Of a stretch of 60,111 bases of DNA, positions 38,143 to 51,452 are shown one piece after another. Position 1 is the stretch's first letter; each line of letters begins with the position of its first letter. The stretch is from assembly GCA_002751075.1 (NCBI GenBank), contig NAOQ01000033.1, forward strand, positions 204,626-264,736, written 5' to 3'. Source of the stretch: Ichthyophonus hoferi. Taxonomy: Eukaryota > Opisthokonta > Ichthyosporea > Ichthyophonida > Ichthyophonidae. The position numbers and the translations under genes are program-made. The notes under the pieces were generated by a model. The model searched no databases. It saw only the letters and a program-made list of their open reading frames with translations, and was not told the origin of the DNA.

Positions 38143-40236
38143 ACATTTACTTATTAGAGGTTGCTACCGGCTGTCTAATTGGGTTGCTATATGGTAATAA
38201 TGTATTGTGGCCGGTACAGTGTATATGTCTGGTAATTTTAAAAGAACACACTTGTTCGGTGTGGTCAGACATAACGCGATAGTATAACTTAGTGCGCTGG
38301 TCGCAAAGACACTGTTCGGTGAATTTATCTTGATAGCTGTTCAATTTCACGCTGGTGAGATATAGTGTTCAGTTACCAGTTGTTTGTTCTCAAGCATCCG
38401 AATACACACCGAAAATATAAATTTGTCTTGGAATCAGGATATTGCATGGCTAACTAATCGTATATTTTTTTTGAAAGATTTGTACTTCACTTTTATATGA
38501 TGTGTGATATTTATTATAAAGACCCGATCTTGAAATCCTTTGGTTGCAATTAAAATGGCTAGTTGGTTTTTTATTATTGAGTAGAACAATTTATTCTAAA
38601 TGTTTTTAATAATGGTGGCTGCTACATCATATGTATTTATTGTTTTCAGAGAAAGTACCCAGAGTTTCAACTGTTTGTTAATCGATCAAAATGATGTATT
38701 ATGTATCTATTGCTCGACTAAAGTTTAAGCGAATTGAGTGTTAATTTTAAAGAGGTTTTGTTTGCTTTTTTTTTTGGTTGTTAATTTAATTTTATAACGG
38801 GGGGATTATGTTAGTACAATTAGTAAGGAAAAAGCGTGCTCAAGAATTAAGATTATTACAAATTTTGTTGTGCAGTTATTATGAGTATGCTGCTTGATGT
38901 AAATTTTGTTGTTTGGTTGCGTTGTGGCTTATATTATAGTTCGATCTGCAGTGTATAGGAAAAAATCTTGTTAGTCCATTTATTTTTTGTTGTGCTTTTC
39001 AATTTAATCTCGGCATATATTTTTCTCATGCATTCCCGTACACTAGACTTTGAGTTACGTTATTCACTTTATCTTTTAATGTTTCATAGTTATCTTTTGT
39101 TATATTCTTATGATATAAATGTACATTAATGTACATTTTCTCTTTGATTGCTATTGCTATTGCTATTATTATTTCATAAAAGCATAAGCATCAGTATAGT
39201 ATGGTTGTATCGTAAGTGCGGGTTAACCAACTAAAGATCTAAGATTCAAACTCATGATATGCGTTGGTTAAATGACTAATATGTTTTAGTATTATTGAGT
39301 ATGTGTGACATTAAGCCACTTACGCACAGTCAAAACTAGTATATATGTCGTATTACAATATGTAGTCAGTTACATAAAGGTAAGAAGATATAGTTATATT
39401 ATTATTGGATATTATTTTTAATACTCGCCACTAATTGACAAATATCAATATATGGAATTTAATCCACACGCAGGTGATACCAGATTGCATATAATAAATA
39501 AATAACAACCAGCAGATGTTATATATTGTTTTTTGCTAGCATTTCTCCATGCAACGATAAAGACATAAGCCGAAATAGCATAAAAAAAGCGCATATCCAA
39601 AGAATACATTCCAAGCTTATATCGGTATCTTTTTAGAATGCAGTATGTAATCACAATATATTATAATAAATAGTTTAATCATATTACACAGAATGAATAA
39701 ACAGAATATGATTATTAAATCATAGGATAGTCACTTTTTACACATAATGACATTTTAATGTTTATGCAACTCTTATTTGAGATTATTCATATTTTATATA
39801 CGATTAATAAACACATCCATGCAAACCCACGCACACACACGCATATACCTTTATTTTCCATTATGCTCTAGACTGATGTATATGAAGGTTTGTATTTATT
39901 TATCATACAAATATATGCTGTGTAAAAACGCAATTCACCTAATTATTAATTTAACTAAGCATCAAGGATAGATACCTTGAATTTTAAGTATAATAATATA
40001 ACCTTTTTATTATTTTCACTAGTATTTTATAAATATTTTCTATATAAATACCACTAAGACGATTCCTACAAAAAATTGTTAACATAAATACACAACCGAA
40101 ATATTAAGTACTTCATACTTTCTACATGCTCTGGCAATTAATAAAATAGAAAGCATAATACAGTATATTACTTAACTGAACAATATAAAGGAGATAAAGT
40201 TATTCGGTATTAAATTTTAACCGGACCTATTCCCAA
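38143..40236. other. Intergenic DNA between convergent SERBP1 and NRS/ER
   Basis: 3' ends of two convergent genes and AT-rich spacer. No further gene or RNA recognised. Confidence 0.5.
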
Positions 40237-40500
40237 TCATATGCCCTTATTTCTTCTCATTAATTCAAATATCTTTATCATAGACATATTAATATCAGGT
40301 ATTTCAGGGTAGATCCCAAGTAACTTGCTAACATCCAGGTGGCAATTGCATCGACCGCTTGTAAGCACTTTACTTTGTTCTTCTAATGTAAAATTTTCAA
40401 TTTCCTTATCAGGGTTGATATACTGCGGATATGTAGAATAATAAATGTGATATGGGTGAATGGTTTGTATGAAAACACATACACCTACATACATACATAC

Positions 40501-40537
<37 letters not shown>

Positions 40538-43143
40538 CATACACATAAACATATCACATATCCCACACATATGCATGCATACAATACACATACGCGTACA
40601 CGTACGCATATGTAAATATTGTATTAAAAGTTGTAACGTCAAACAACATTGATACCTTCAAGTGTGACCTGAAAGAAAGCATAAACATAAAAAAGAAAAG
40701 CTACAAAAAAAGAAAAGAGACGAATAATATTGGATCAAATTGGTTATATAGAATAAGGAAAGGCTAGATAAAATGAAGACCATACAAGAGAACAATTAAA
40801 ATTTTAACGGGTCATATTATTGGTTAGATTGGTCTTTAAAAACAGAAAAAAAGATTAAGGAATTAAATTATAAAGTGAAGGTAGGAGGGTGAAAATTCAA
40901 TTTAGAAAAGATGCGGAGGGAATAAAAATGGAAAGTGCAAGAGTAAAATGGCGAAATCAATCCAATTATTAACTACGGTGTACAGCTACAATATAAGATA
41001 CCCATACCAAGCTTACCTTTTTATATAATTCTATAACTTCATTGTGAGATATAGTGCCTGGATTTGTGAAATTATACACTCCTGTGATACCCCTCTCAGT
41101 CATGTCAATGGCCACCGGAAGAAGAATCGGAAGGACAGTAAGAGAGTTAGGATAGTTGACGATTCTCTTATATGATATGATTCTGGGGTAGGAAAATAAA
41201 TGATTACATATTGGAAGCATGCTGTTGCAAACCCCAGTTTATCTTAATAGTAGGCTGGATGGCACACTAAAAAATAGGATGGATATAAAGAAAATAAGAA
41301 TTTGCAAGACAAATTACTGTTTCGTTATTCATGTTTCAGTATGTCTCATCTCTTTTTTCCCCTCTCCATTTGGCTTCTTTCTTTTGCAAGTATTTCTATT
41401 TGTAAAACATGTCATGTTTGTGCTTTAGAAAAGCCGGAAAAGAATATATATGCAAGAGTAGAGTTGGAGAGGCCAAGTATATATTTGTCTTATTGGATGC
41501 AAGAAAGGGAGGACGTGTTAACATCTACCTCAGTTGTGTGCATTAAATTGCTGATGCATGGATGCATACACGGAAATATTTTTATAAAAAGTTGATTATA
41601 TTATTAAGACTACAAGCTATTAAGATTACTAAGCCATATTTACACAATTACTTGCATCAAATGAATAATGAAAAACAATCACATCTTGACATATATCTAT
41701 AGATTATATATATGGATAGACAGTCCAAATCATGCAATTATCCAAGTCATACAAACCCAGTTTTTCTCACTTAGTTATAAAATTACGTGGATGCAAGTCC
41801 CCTGTGATTGGCATCCTTATCCGCAGTGTCAACACATTGCTGTATTGCTTTATCATATATTCCACTTGGGCCTTTGTCATTGAATAAAACGAACCCGTAT
41901 AATTTGGTATATCTTCCTCTGTATAGGCCTTTCCACCACAACAATGTTCTGATTTCTCATCATAATCATAAATACAGCCCGTGCCAAAGTATGTTAAGTG
42001 TATGTTACGAGTATAACATGCATCTGCAAGAGCTAGTGTACCCAACACATTAACACGGATAGTGTCTAATTTGTTGTCTTCACACCAATCAATATTAGGA
42101 CGCCCTGTCAACCCTGCGGCATCAATCACATATTTGGGCTTGATTGTATCAAGTTCAGCGTGAACATCTCCAATTTTTTCAATTCTACTTGTAGAACAAA
42201 CAAATGCTTTATTTCTCATGGTTAATATTTGACACAATCGTGTGCCTATGTAGCCCGTCGAGCCAAACACCAGATAGTCGGGTGTATTGTTGCTGTAGGG
42301 TACTTGATGGGATGTGATATGTGGAGTCTGAGAGGTGATTGTATATGTAAATGTATGTGTCAATATGTATGAAACCTATAAGTAAAAATTGAATCACCCT
42401 GGGTTGTAGGCATATGTCATAGATTTTAAACTAATAATTATTAAATGTTAAAGTATTTTCTTCACCCATTCTGAAATTAGTCTGTTTTTCATTGATTTGC
42501 CAACGACGCCCATCACATCGCAAATTATTCATTAAATTTCATATAAACCAAAACAAGATGAGATTTATTTTTATATATTCATTTGAATACATATACCGTT
42601 GCTTTTATGAATAGTAAAATATGTTTTATAGTACACATACACAACGGCATATACATTTAAATATACAAATTTATTTTGTTCAGAGGTGGATGAATACTAC
42701 AGTCTAGCTCCCTCTTGATGAAAGCTATGTGCCTTTTTGTTTGTATATATGCATGTATTTTTGTGTGTGTTAGTTCATTATTTTTTCTTTTAGGATTATT
42801 CACTACTATTGCTACATAGTATTTCAATGCGTAATATATATATAAATATACAGACCCTATTTACACTTGTCCAAAGCTTATTTTTGGGATTTTTTGTTAA
42901 TAATTGTTATAATCACCTGGTATCTAAAAAATATGGAATAGAAAAGGAAAAAGGAAGAGAAAAAAGTATTTATGTTTGTTTATAAGTGTACTAGTGTAAG
43001 TGTACATGTGCATACATGGATACAGGAAGAAATAAAATTACGCTGAGTGATTGTGGGTAGCTACTTACTAACTTCTCGATACTCTCTTTCACTGTAGTAC
43101 CAAATGCATGGCCATTTAAATATAGATCCAGTGACTCTGACAT
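40237..43143 (-). CDS. NRS/ER-type dTDP-4-keto-6-deoxyglucose epimerase/reductase
   Basis: NRS/ER enzymes convert an NDP-4-keto-6-deoxyglucose to NDP-rhamnose; plant UER1 and the C-terminal part of plant RHM are the best known. Four minus-strand exons join in phase: 43143-43069, 42375-41771, 41182-41017 and 40422-40237 (TGA), giving 343 residues. It is an extended short-chain dehydrogenase: nucleotide-binding FGSTGYIG, then NVLGTLALAD, YFGTGCIYDYD, the catalytic YSMTK (Y-x3-K), RMPITGDLHPRNFITK, GITGVYNFTNPGTISHNE and NFTLEEQSKVL, all as in the family. Exon 1 (MSESLDLYLNG..) is inferred from its ATG, donor GTAAGT and phase. Exon 2 could instead start at a second in-phase acceptor (CCTCTCAG), removing 15 or so residues. 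A (CATA)n tract lies in the last intron. Confidence 0.9.
40484..40548 (+). repeat. (CATA)n microsatellite in NRS/ER last intron
   Basis: Tandem CATA/TACA tetranucleotides with small interruptions. Confidence 0.85.
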
Positions 43144-44693
43144 ATTAGTGTCAGGGCTGGGGAAGGGTACTAGTTTTAAAGCAAGACACTTATGCTTACG
43201 TACAACCCTGTACTATGCTAGCTATTTCTTATCTATGAAATCTTTATGTAAGACCGTGCCCTTTTTTTTTTGCAGATTATCTATATTATCTCCCAAGCTC
43301 CTACTACAATTAAAAATAAAAAATTGAACAGACGCTATCTCTATTGTAGTACCTACTGTACATCAGACATATATATATATTTTTTAAAAAAGAAAACAAC
43401 ATAGATCATCACGGCTCTCTCACAAACAAATAAATCTGGGAATTCCTTACAGATCTATTACTGCTATCTATTGGTGACTTATAGATCTGGGTCTACTTCA
43501 TTGGTATAAATTCCTTGGTTACGCTACCAAATTGAAGCATTGTGATTTGAAATAATGGTATATTGTATCATGTAATAATTCATATACCAGTTATTGTTTA
43601 TGTGTCATATTGTGTTTAATCCAACGCATTCAGCCAACCAAATAGTGACTAATAAGATAAATTTCAACAGCTTGCACCAAAGGATTGGCTGATTATTTTC
43701 AATTTAATATGACTATCAAACCTGAGATAGATCATTCATTTTAGGAATGCGATCGACCGTTTAGGTAGTGGGTTGGGCCCACGCCCAAGCTCTGAATATT
43801 CTTTTCAGTTCAGCCGATTGGCGCATTTCAATGCCCCAATTAGCATGTCGGTTGCTCTTAATGTGCTCAATTAGGCGTCTTACGTAGAAGAAAATGGAGC
43901 CTCTGAATGGTTAAAGTTTATAAATCTACCTCAGTACTGAACTGCTGTAGAGGAGAGATTCATGTGTTGACATAGAGGTCTTTGCAGAGCCCTTAGCGAG
44001 TTCCGCCACCGTGTATTTATCTGCTTAGTTGATTTGCATATAAGTGTAACAAATGTGATTTGGGAATAATGTCATTCTAAGATGTAAACCACATCTTGAT
44101 AATCTAATTGTTTTGAAAGTTATATTTAATAGGGTTTGTATTGATTTATAAAATCAATATAACGCGCGCGGTTCAGGCATGGGCTATTTATTACTTATTA
44201 ATAGATATATTTGTTACTGCCTAAACAATACCTTTATCTTTCCTGCATTATCTAATTAACACAAACTAATCATTATCAAATAAATGTTAATAGCTTTCAT
44301 AAAATTTTTTTTTTTGAATAAAGAAAAAATGAAAGACAATTAAAAAGCTAAACAAACAAGAACGATATCAAAAACACCGGTTTAGCTAGTGTAGACTGTG
44401 CTGCTGACATTTGATTTGGAGATTCAAACGCTTATTCCACGCTGGTTAGATCAACAATATTACGCTATTACTGTCAAATTAATGCTATATCCTCCTCAGT
44501 TTATCCGGTTTAAGTGTAAAATCCTGATATAACACGATATTCTAGAATATGTTACGAATTTTGGGCTTAATACCCTCGGCCCAATTCAGTCCCACCTCAT
44601 GTAAACCTCATAATGATTGGTCATTGTTTTTTACCAACTGGTGGTGGTAATTTGCCGAAGTTAAGAAAAAAAAAATGAAAACATCCGACCTTG

Positions 44694-44733
<40 letters not shown>

Positions 44734-44890
44734 TATTTTCATTATCAATTTAAAGGAGTTATATTTCACCACCAAGTCCTCAACTTCACGTTAGCAAAGT
44801 GTTAACACGTTCTGTGAGTTGTGAGTGGTGTGACATCAATCAGAAACAAGTCTCCTTAAGGAATGTTATATTACCAGTTCTAACATCAAC
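43144..44890. other. Divergent intergenic region between NRS/ER and MOB2
   Basis: This spacer should hold both promoters. A (TA)n tract at about 44694-44737 lies 150 bases before the MOB2 start codon. No other element recognised. Confidence 0.5.
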
Positions 44891-47800
44891 ATGGATTGGC
44901 TTATGGGGTATGTTGTTATCTTAATTTTCTTATTGATGTGCATGGTCGGAGGCTTTGTTGTTTGTAATTATTTACTGTCTGTTAGCTAGAGAGGAGTAAG
45001 AGCATGCGTCAGTTTTAAAGAGGAAAAAAGTATGTTGGGCAGAGAGATCGAGTTGGCATGTTATTTGTTTCTTGATATGTAGTCAATACCAAGGATAATA
45101 TTTTTATTATATATCCTGACGTGGTGATTAACATACTCAAACTTATTTTCGTATTCTAAATAGATTGGTTGCATCCAAAAGGAGAGCGGACATGGATGTG
45201 TATGTAAAGATGGAATGATTATAGAACTACTTTGAACAAATCGTCTATTTACGTCTATTTACGTCAGTCAATATGTTCTTTTATATCCTTATATCATTCA
45301 ATGTTATCGAAGTATATATTGTTTCATGAAGTTTATATTTTAGTATTTTAGGAGCCTCTAGATTTTTTGAAGTAGAGAAAGACACTTTTTAACAGAACGC
45401 ACGATATACTTTATTGGCGTATTAGTGTATAAATAGGTATAATCGGAAACTATGAGTAAACGGTGTGTAGTGAGAAAGGTCTTACACACATGTTTGAAGG
45501 AGATAGACCTTGTTTAAAGTATGACACATGCTAGTGCATGTGGAGCGTTTTTTTATCATAAATATGGTTTTCCTAGAGGTGTTCAGTATATTTTGTCGAT
45601 ATCTCTTAACCGTTGCTTATTCTGATTATGTATTCTGAAGAGAAGCAGTGATATGATAAAATTTAATATCAACATTGATTCTAGTAATGTGTTCCTCATT
45701 ATGTAAGACAGTGTATAGATAGGGCACATAACAACCAGCCACACGATAATTGGCGGGAAGGAGGGGTGAAATCGATTAAAATATGAAGGGGTATGATTGA
45801 TCATAAGTCACTAAGTCGAAAGAGACATATAGAGTAGCTATGATAGCTATGATACGGTCATTGGTTAAGGACATAAACATGACAATGGAATGGATTTAGA
45901 GAGAACGAACGAATAACATTAATGAGACTGTTGTTTTACCCATCATTTCCTTACTGTTATATATATATATATACTATTATTATTGTATATTTATTCCACT
46001 CTTGACTCTATATCTATCCCTATATAGTAAGAACAAGCTTAAAAAGCCCCCAGAGAAATATAAACAGCCATGGCTCGAGCAACCAAACATTGATGCTAAA
46101 ATTTTCAAGTGTCGATGGAAAGAAGTTTGTGAGACTCCACCGGGTGTACCTGTGACTGAGTGGCTGGCATCCAATAGTAGGTGTCATGTGGTTGTATTGA
46201 TATGAGCACTGTAATATAATATGATATATATCCCCGGTTATTAATGTTTCTACATGGACCTTTTAATCTTATTCATGAATAGGTATGGACATATATATCA
46301 CTTTTTAATAACGAGATGTGACTGTATTATGTATACCCATAAGCATGTATGATCTCTCATTGCCATGCATCTAGACAGACCTGCATGGACTAACTATACC
46401 CTAATATATGTATACTTAAAGGAGAATGACTCTTCTTTTATCAAGCCACGGCATCACTGTGTGCTTTTTTTATCCAATCACATCACAGAGTTAAAACCAC
46501 AACCGTGTTACCTTATATTGTCCAATCAAATGGCTACCTTTCTCTGGTCTTTAGTACTGCAAATCTAGGATAGTAAGGAGACGGACTGAGAAATAGATGA
46601 GATATAGAAATAAAGAGAGAGGAATGGGATATATAGAAGGGGCGACTTCTCATGCTTTCTCCTCAATTCACTCCATCTGTATCTTTAATGCCATTGGTAG
46701 CTATCATCATGCTGTCTACCATGGTAATACCCTGGAATGATAGCCGACCAATAACTAACCAAATTCTCCCCACTCAAATCATCATCCCAACACATATGCA
46801 TGCAATCACATGGCAATATATATATAATAATTACACCCTTCAGCACGCCCATTCTTCAACCAACTCATCTTGGTGTATGGTGCTCTTCCTGACTATTGTA
46901 CTGTCTCTTCCTGTTCCATCATGAATGCCGGGCCTAAGTGAGTGGGTTTTTAATTATATTTTTTTAAATTTGAAATTTAATTTTAATATTTTTTTCTTCT
47001 TTGATATATGTTGTTAGTGATGATCAAAGTACACATCATGTCTTTCTCACTATATATCATTTAATCTTTCTTTCATATACATGCATACCTATATATATAT
47101 AGCCACTTTACTTTCCTATCTTTTTTCCAGTATGTAGATAGATGCCCACGACACTCTCGCTAAGTCTTTCATACACAGGTTCGAATATACATGGGTGGAC
47201 GAGAAAGGAAGGAAAATTAAAGGGCTGTCTGCGCCCCAGTATATCGACTTTGTATTGTCTTATGTGCAGAGTGTGTTGGATGATGATGCTGTATTCCCTA
47301 CACGGCTAGGTGTGCTTCTTTCTTTCTTTTCTTTTTTTTGCTGTCTTTCTCTATCTCTTTACTTATTTACTTTATAGATACATTCCTCTCTTTATTCCAC
47401 CCTGTCCCTAGGCTTCTTCATAATTTACTTCCTATTTTTCCAATTAAGCACACCAACCCACCTTGACACTTACTCACATTTTTGTTTGCTATTCAAGAGT
47501 TTCGCTTTCGCACATCCTATCTCTACATTTCTCTAGATTTTCTGTGTACTTACACGTCTCTCATATCGTTCTTTTTCATGGACTTTTTCTCCCTCTGTTT
47601 TATGCATTTCTCTTTCATGTACTTTTTTTATTTAAATACTTTCTTTTGGTTTATACTTTTAGCCATATGTTCTCCTGCAATACATGTGCGTACACATACA
47701 GAGTAAATTTTTCTATGCATATGCGAAGAAGAATCAAGGTCACGTGCTTGACATAAAACATATTCAATTACTTACACATCATTCCCACCTACGCGCACTC

Positions 47801-48126
47801 TTCTTCCTGCCCATGACATCACACCGTCATACCACGCCTATTTATATTTCGTTTTCTTTCTATACATCTATTCCTATAACATAACAGATATGGCATTCCC
47901 ACGGGATTTTATGATAACTTGTCGTAAACTATACCGGCTCTTGTTTCATGTGTTTGCCCATCTGTACCATTGTCACTTTCCAGTGCTTCTTCAGCTTGGC
48001 TTAGTTCCTCATCTCAATACCTTATATACACACTTTATTTTCTTTATCACTGAGTTCAATCTCGTGGATACGAAAGAATTGGCCCCCATGATTGAGATGA
48101 CAAGATATCTTCTTGATGCTCGATAA
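44891..48126 (+). CDS. MOB2: MOB2 kinase activator (MOB/phocein family)
   Basis: MOB2 binds NDR/LATS-type kinases (Cbk1 in yeast, NDR1/2 in animals) and controls cell shape and division. Five exons join in phase: 44891-44907, 46028-46176, 46844-46937, 47179-47309 and 47888-48126 (TAA), giving 209 residues. The first coding exon is only 17 nt and spells MDWLMG with the next exon, as in animal MOB2. Family blocks follow: KKPPEKYK..YLE-like WLEQ, TEWLASN, DYCTVSSC, FEYTWVDEKGRKIK, SAPQYIDFV, FPTRLG and NTLYTHFIFFITEFNLVDTKE. The zinc ligands are intact: Cys-x4-Cys in DYCTVSSC and the two His in AHLYHCHF. MOB2 is chosen over MOB1/MOB3 from the N-terminus and the DEKGRK and NTLY..HF sequences. Confidence 0.93.
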
Positions 48127-48284
48127 TTGGAGGATGGAGTAATGCGAGAAGTGTGTTTGATAGAATTTTTCGAGGGTTCTGTGCAAATAAATGTAAAGTA
48201 TTAAGTGCGCTCATCCATTTTTTTGAATATGTTTTCTGAGTTGTGGATAAAGGAGAGAGATTGCAGCCGAATACATACTATTTG

Positions 48285-48900
48285 GTATTGGAAATAGGAC
48301 TAGCATCTGTTGTACCGAGTTCTATTCGATAGTTGCCGTCAGATAAGGGGCAGGCTAAAGCTCTGGTTAGCTGCTATTGTATTTCTATTTGTTAATCAAC
48401 GGATATAGAGGCTTTTAGCTTCTTACTCGGCAATATTTGTAGTAACTGTGATTTAATTGTGGCTGCATATACATGGTTATGAAATTACTATTATCTGAGG
48501 TATCAATACCAGACTTAACTAGTTGGCCTTCTAGTAAAGTATCTGGATTATCTACTTCAGCTTCTTTGACAATAATAGATATACTATGAAGCAAAACATA
48601 AAGCACAGAAGTAGAACAATAAATTATTGACGACTGAGAGCCGTGCTTTTTATTAGTTGTTTTTGTTCCTTTTATACTTTCCCGGCCTTTTGTTATTGCG
48701 GGTATTAATTTTGGTTAACACCCACATAGCTGTGCTCATTAACGGAAATAAAACCAATTGTAAAGATCCTAATTGACTAATACAATTTTACAAAAGATTA
48801 CTGAGGCCCACTAGAATAGTCTGACCTTATCTCGATAATCTTATACTATTATGTCCCCATTTGGAAGGCTCGTTAGCTAATCCATTTATGTATGTGCTTG
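48285..48900 (-). repeat. Solo-type copia LTR fossil
   Basis: It aligns with the LTR at 29476-30079 and partly with 30350-30620; shared blocks include CTTCTTACTCGGC, TTTTATTAGTTGTTT and CATTTGGAAGGCTCG. No primer-binding site or interior is seen next to it, so it is probably a solo LTR or end fragment. Old. Confidence 0.6.
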
Positions 48901-51452
48901 CGCAGTGTATCGACAAATGGATCGTATATTAAAATTGAATGTTTGTATTTATTGATTGGTAAAAATCATAATTTAATATATTATATTTGATTGGTTGTAT
49001 TTAATACTTTTTGGCGCGAAAATTGTTGAGGTTGTTGTGTAGATCAATAATATCCAGAACAGGAAAAATGAAGAGGAAAAAATGCGAGTTCTTAATTAAA
49101 ATCCTGGTTACAGGTTACAGAACACGTTTTGCTGAGCGTAATACCCACAAAACTTTGTCAATTTGAATGATTATTAACCAATACAACACCTTTAATTTTT
49201 GTTTGACTTAGGCCAAGTTAGTGCAGGGCAGGGCACTATAGAGATATTTCGTAGCTAAAGAAGGCTTAGCAAGCTAAGTAAAACTAAGATGTATTGATAC
49301 ATACATATGTACAACCTTAATATGCTATTAACCAATAGCCGTGTATACCCTAAATTCCACTATAAAAACTAGTACTCCTTAGATTCATTTAACGTAGCAA
49401 CTCCAAATTTTTTATTACTTCAATATATATATATATATATATATATACTCAACTTGGACAACGTTTATTATGACGCAAACAAGTAACTCTTGATGCACCT
49501 GTTGTATAACGTACCACCAAAAAGGGCTATCCTAAAGAAGGCAACAGGGACAGTGAAGCGCTAATACAGTCACTTATGAGACCTCTACTATGTACCCCTT
49601 TCCCACATTATTTTCAATATAAATTACCCTACACGAACAGGCACTGTAAGTGTATACCTCAATGCACTCTTTACCTGACCAAATGTTGGAACCAAAAGTG
49701 TCTAATATTTCTTTTTTATTGATTAACAATTAATTTTTGTGTTCAGTTCAATATTAGTTAATAGCATAACTTTTTTAACTAGGTTAAATTGATTTCGTTA
49801 ATCTTTTTTCTTGAAACATAAACAACGGAACCTTGAAAAGCAACTGTTCTTTTTCTTTCTTAAAAAAATCCTTGATGCCTAATTAAAACCCACTGGTCTA
49901 TATAATTAATTTTGTTTCCAACATTAACGCAATTCTTTTGGTCTTAGCCAGGTTGATCATTGACTACCATGCCAATTCGTTTTGGATTATATTTAGGCTA
50001 ATACCAGGCAAAGCCATTTGATACATTCCAGAATTATATACTGCTTATCTTTGGAATCGTCAGAGCCATATCATATTGTATATCTAGTGTGCATTCCATT
50101 TTTATTTCAAGTCCAAACAAGTATTTAAAATACAACGGAAAGATACTTTTTCCCTTCCTAACATGGCTTAATTAGTATCCATTTAATCACCCAATCAAAA
50201 TCTGTAAACGCAATGTGGTAAGATTCTTTCTGATTACACACAGGAAACTGTCTACCTAGACTGTCAAGCACAAGCTTAAAACAAAAATTGACTCAGCATC
50301 TAAGTTCTTTGATTATAAAGCCTTCCCCAACTCACAATCAGGGTTTAATATTAACATTACGGCAGAGTCCAAGATGCAGGTTTAAGGTTAAAATGTGCCT
50401 TTATACAAGACAGATCGGATGGACCAGTCATCCTTACTATTACAATGCACACAAGAAAATAATCCTGCACAAAAAATACCATACGAATATAAAATTAAGA
50501 CACGTCAACACACACTATCGACAGTTTGATTTAGATGTAGTTCCCAGCGTAGGACAGTGAGGTAGCAATAGCTTAAAAGAACCGTTCAGCAGATAGATAA
50601 GGTATCGAAATCCATATCAAGGCAGAAAAAATAAAAGTAGCTACCACAACAAAACAAAGCCACACAAGAAAAAGATAGAAGCGTGGATAAGTCCGGAAAA
50701 GGCTTTCATGCAATAATTTGCCGACTTTCACAGCAACAAGTAAGTATTGGAAAACGGATGAACCCATTGGTTAACATCCCTAAATGCATTCGTATTCGTA
50801 TCAATTGCAACACTAAGATATGACCTAGCCTAAATCGGTTCCTCCAATGATATCGCACGTGTACGTTTGGTCAATCGAGATCATTCCTTCATTCAAGTAT
50901 CAATACACGTGGCAGTATGTACGGCGGCACGTGCTTTCATCACAACAGGGTTTCCATGGAAGCCTACTCTTGTGCTGGTCTAGAGTATGCGGGATGACTA
51001 GGCAATGAATGATTATTTGTTTGGTTGCCATACATAGGGTCCTGGAGGTCACTAGGTTGTGGAAAGTCAACTGGTCGCTGGTATATTTCTGTACAAAAAA
51101 AAACAAGAGCCGCGAGTTTAGTTTTCTTTTTAAGTTAACAATATATAGCTAATAGCACTAATAGCAATGAACTTGTATTTAGTGGATCAGCTCAGGTAAT
51201 GTAGCAATTATCTATATACTGTATAATTGAAATATAACATTTAAATTTTTTCTGTAATATATATTAGAATGCAGTTGGGCTGAGAAGAAGCAATTTCCAA
51301 TAGCACAGACGATAAATACGCATTGTTACCTAGAGCTATTTATACCATAGAATCAAGCACATATCATTATATTGGTATTAGTATTAGTTATTATAAAAAA
51401 ATAAAGGTAAACAGATACATAGATAAGATTTTTTTAAAAAAACGAGAAACAA
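48901..51452. other. Intergenic DNA between convergent MOB2 and CK1
   Basis: No gene or RNA recognised. An (AT)n run is at about 49424-49446. Several CACGTG motifs occur at 50855-50935, but no promoter is expected between convergent genes, so their role is unclear. Confidence 0.45.
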
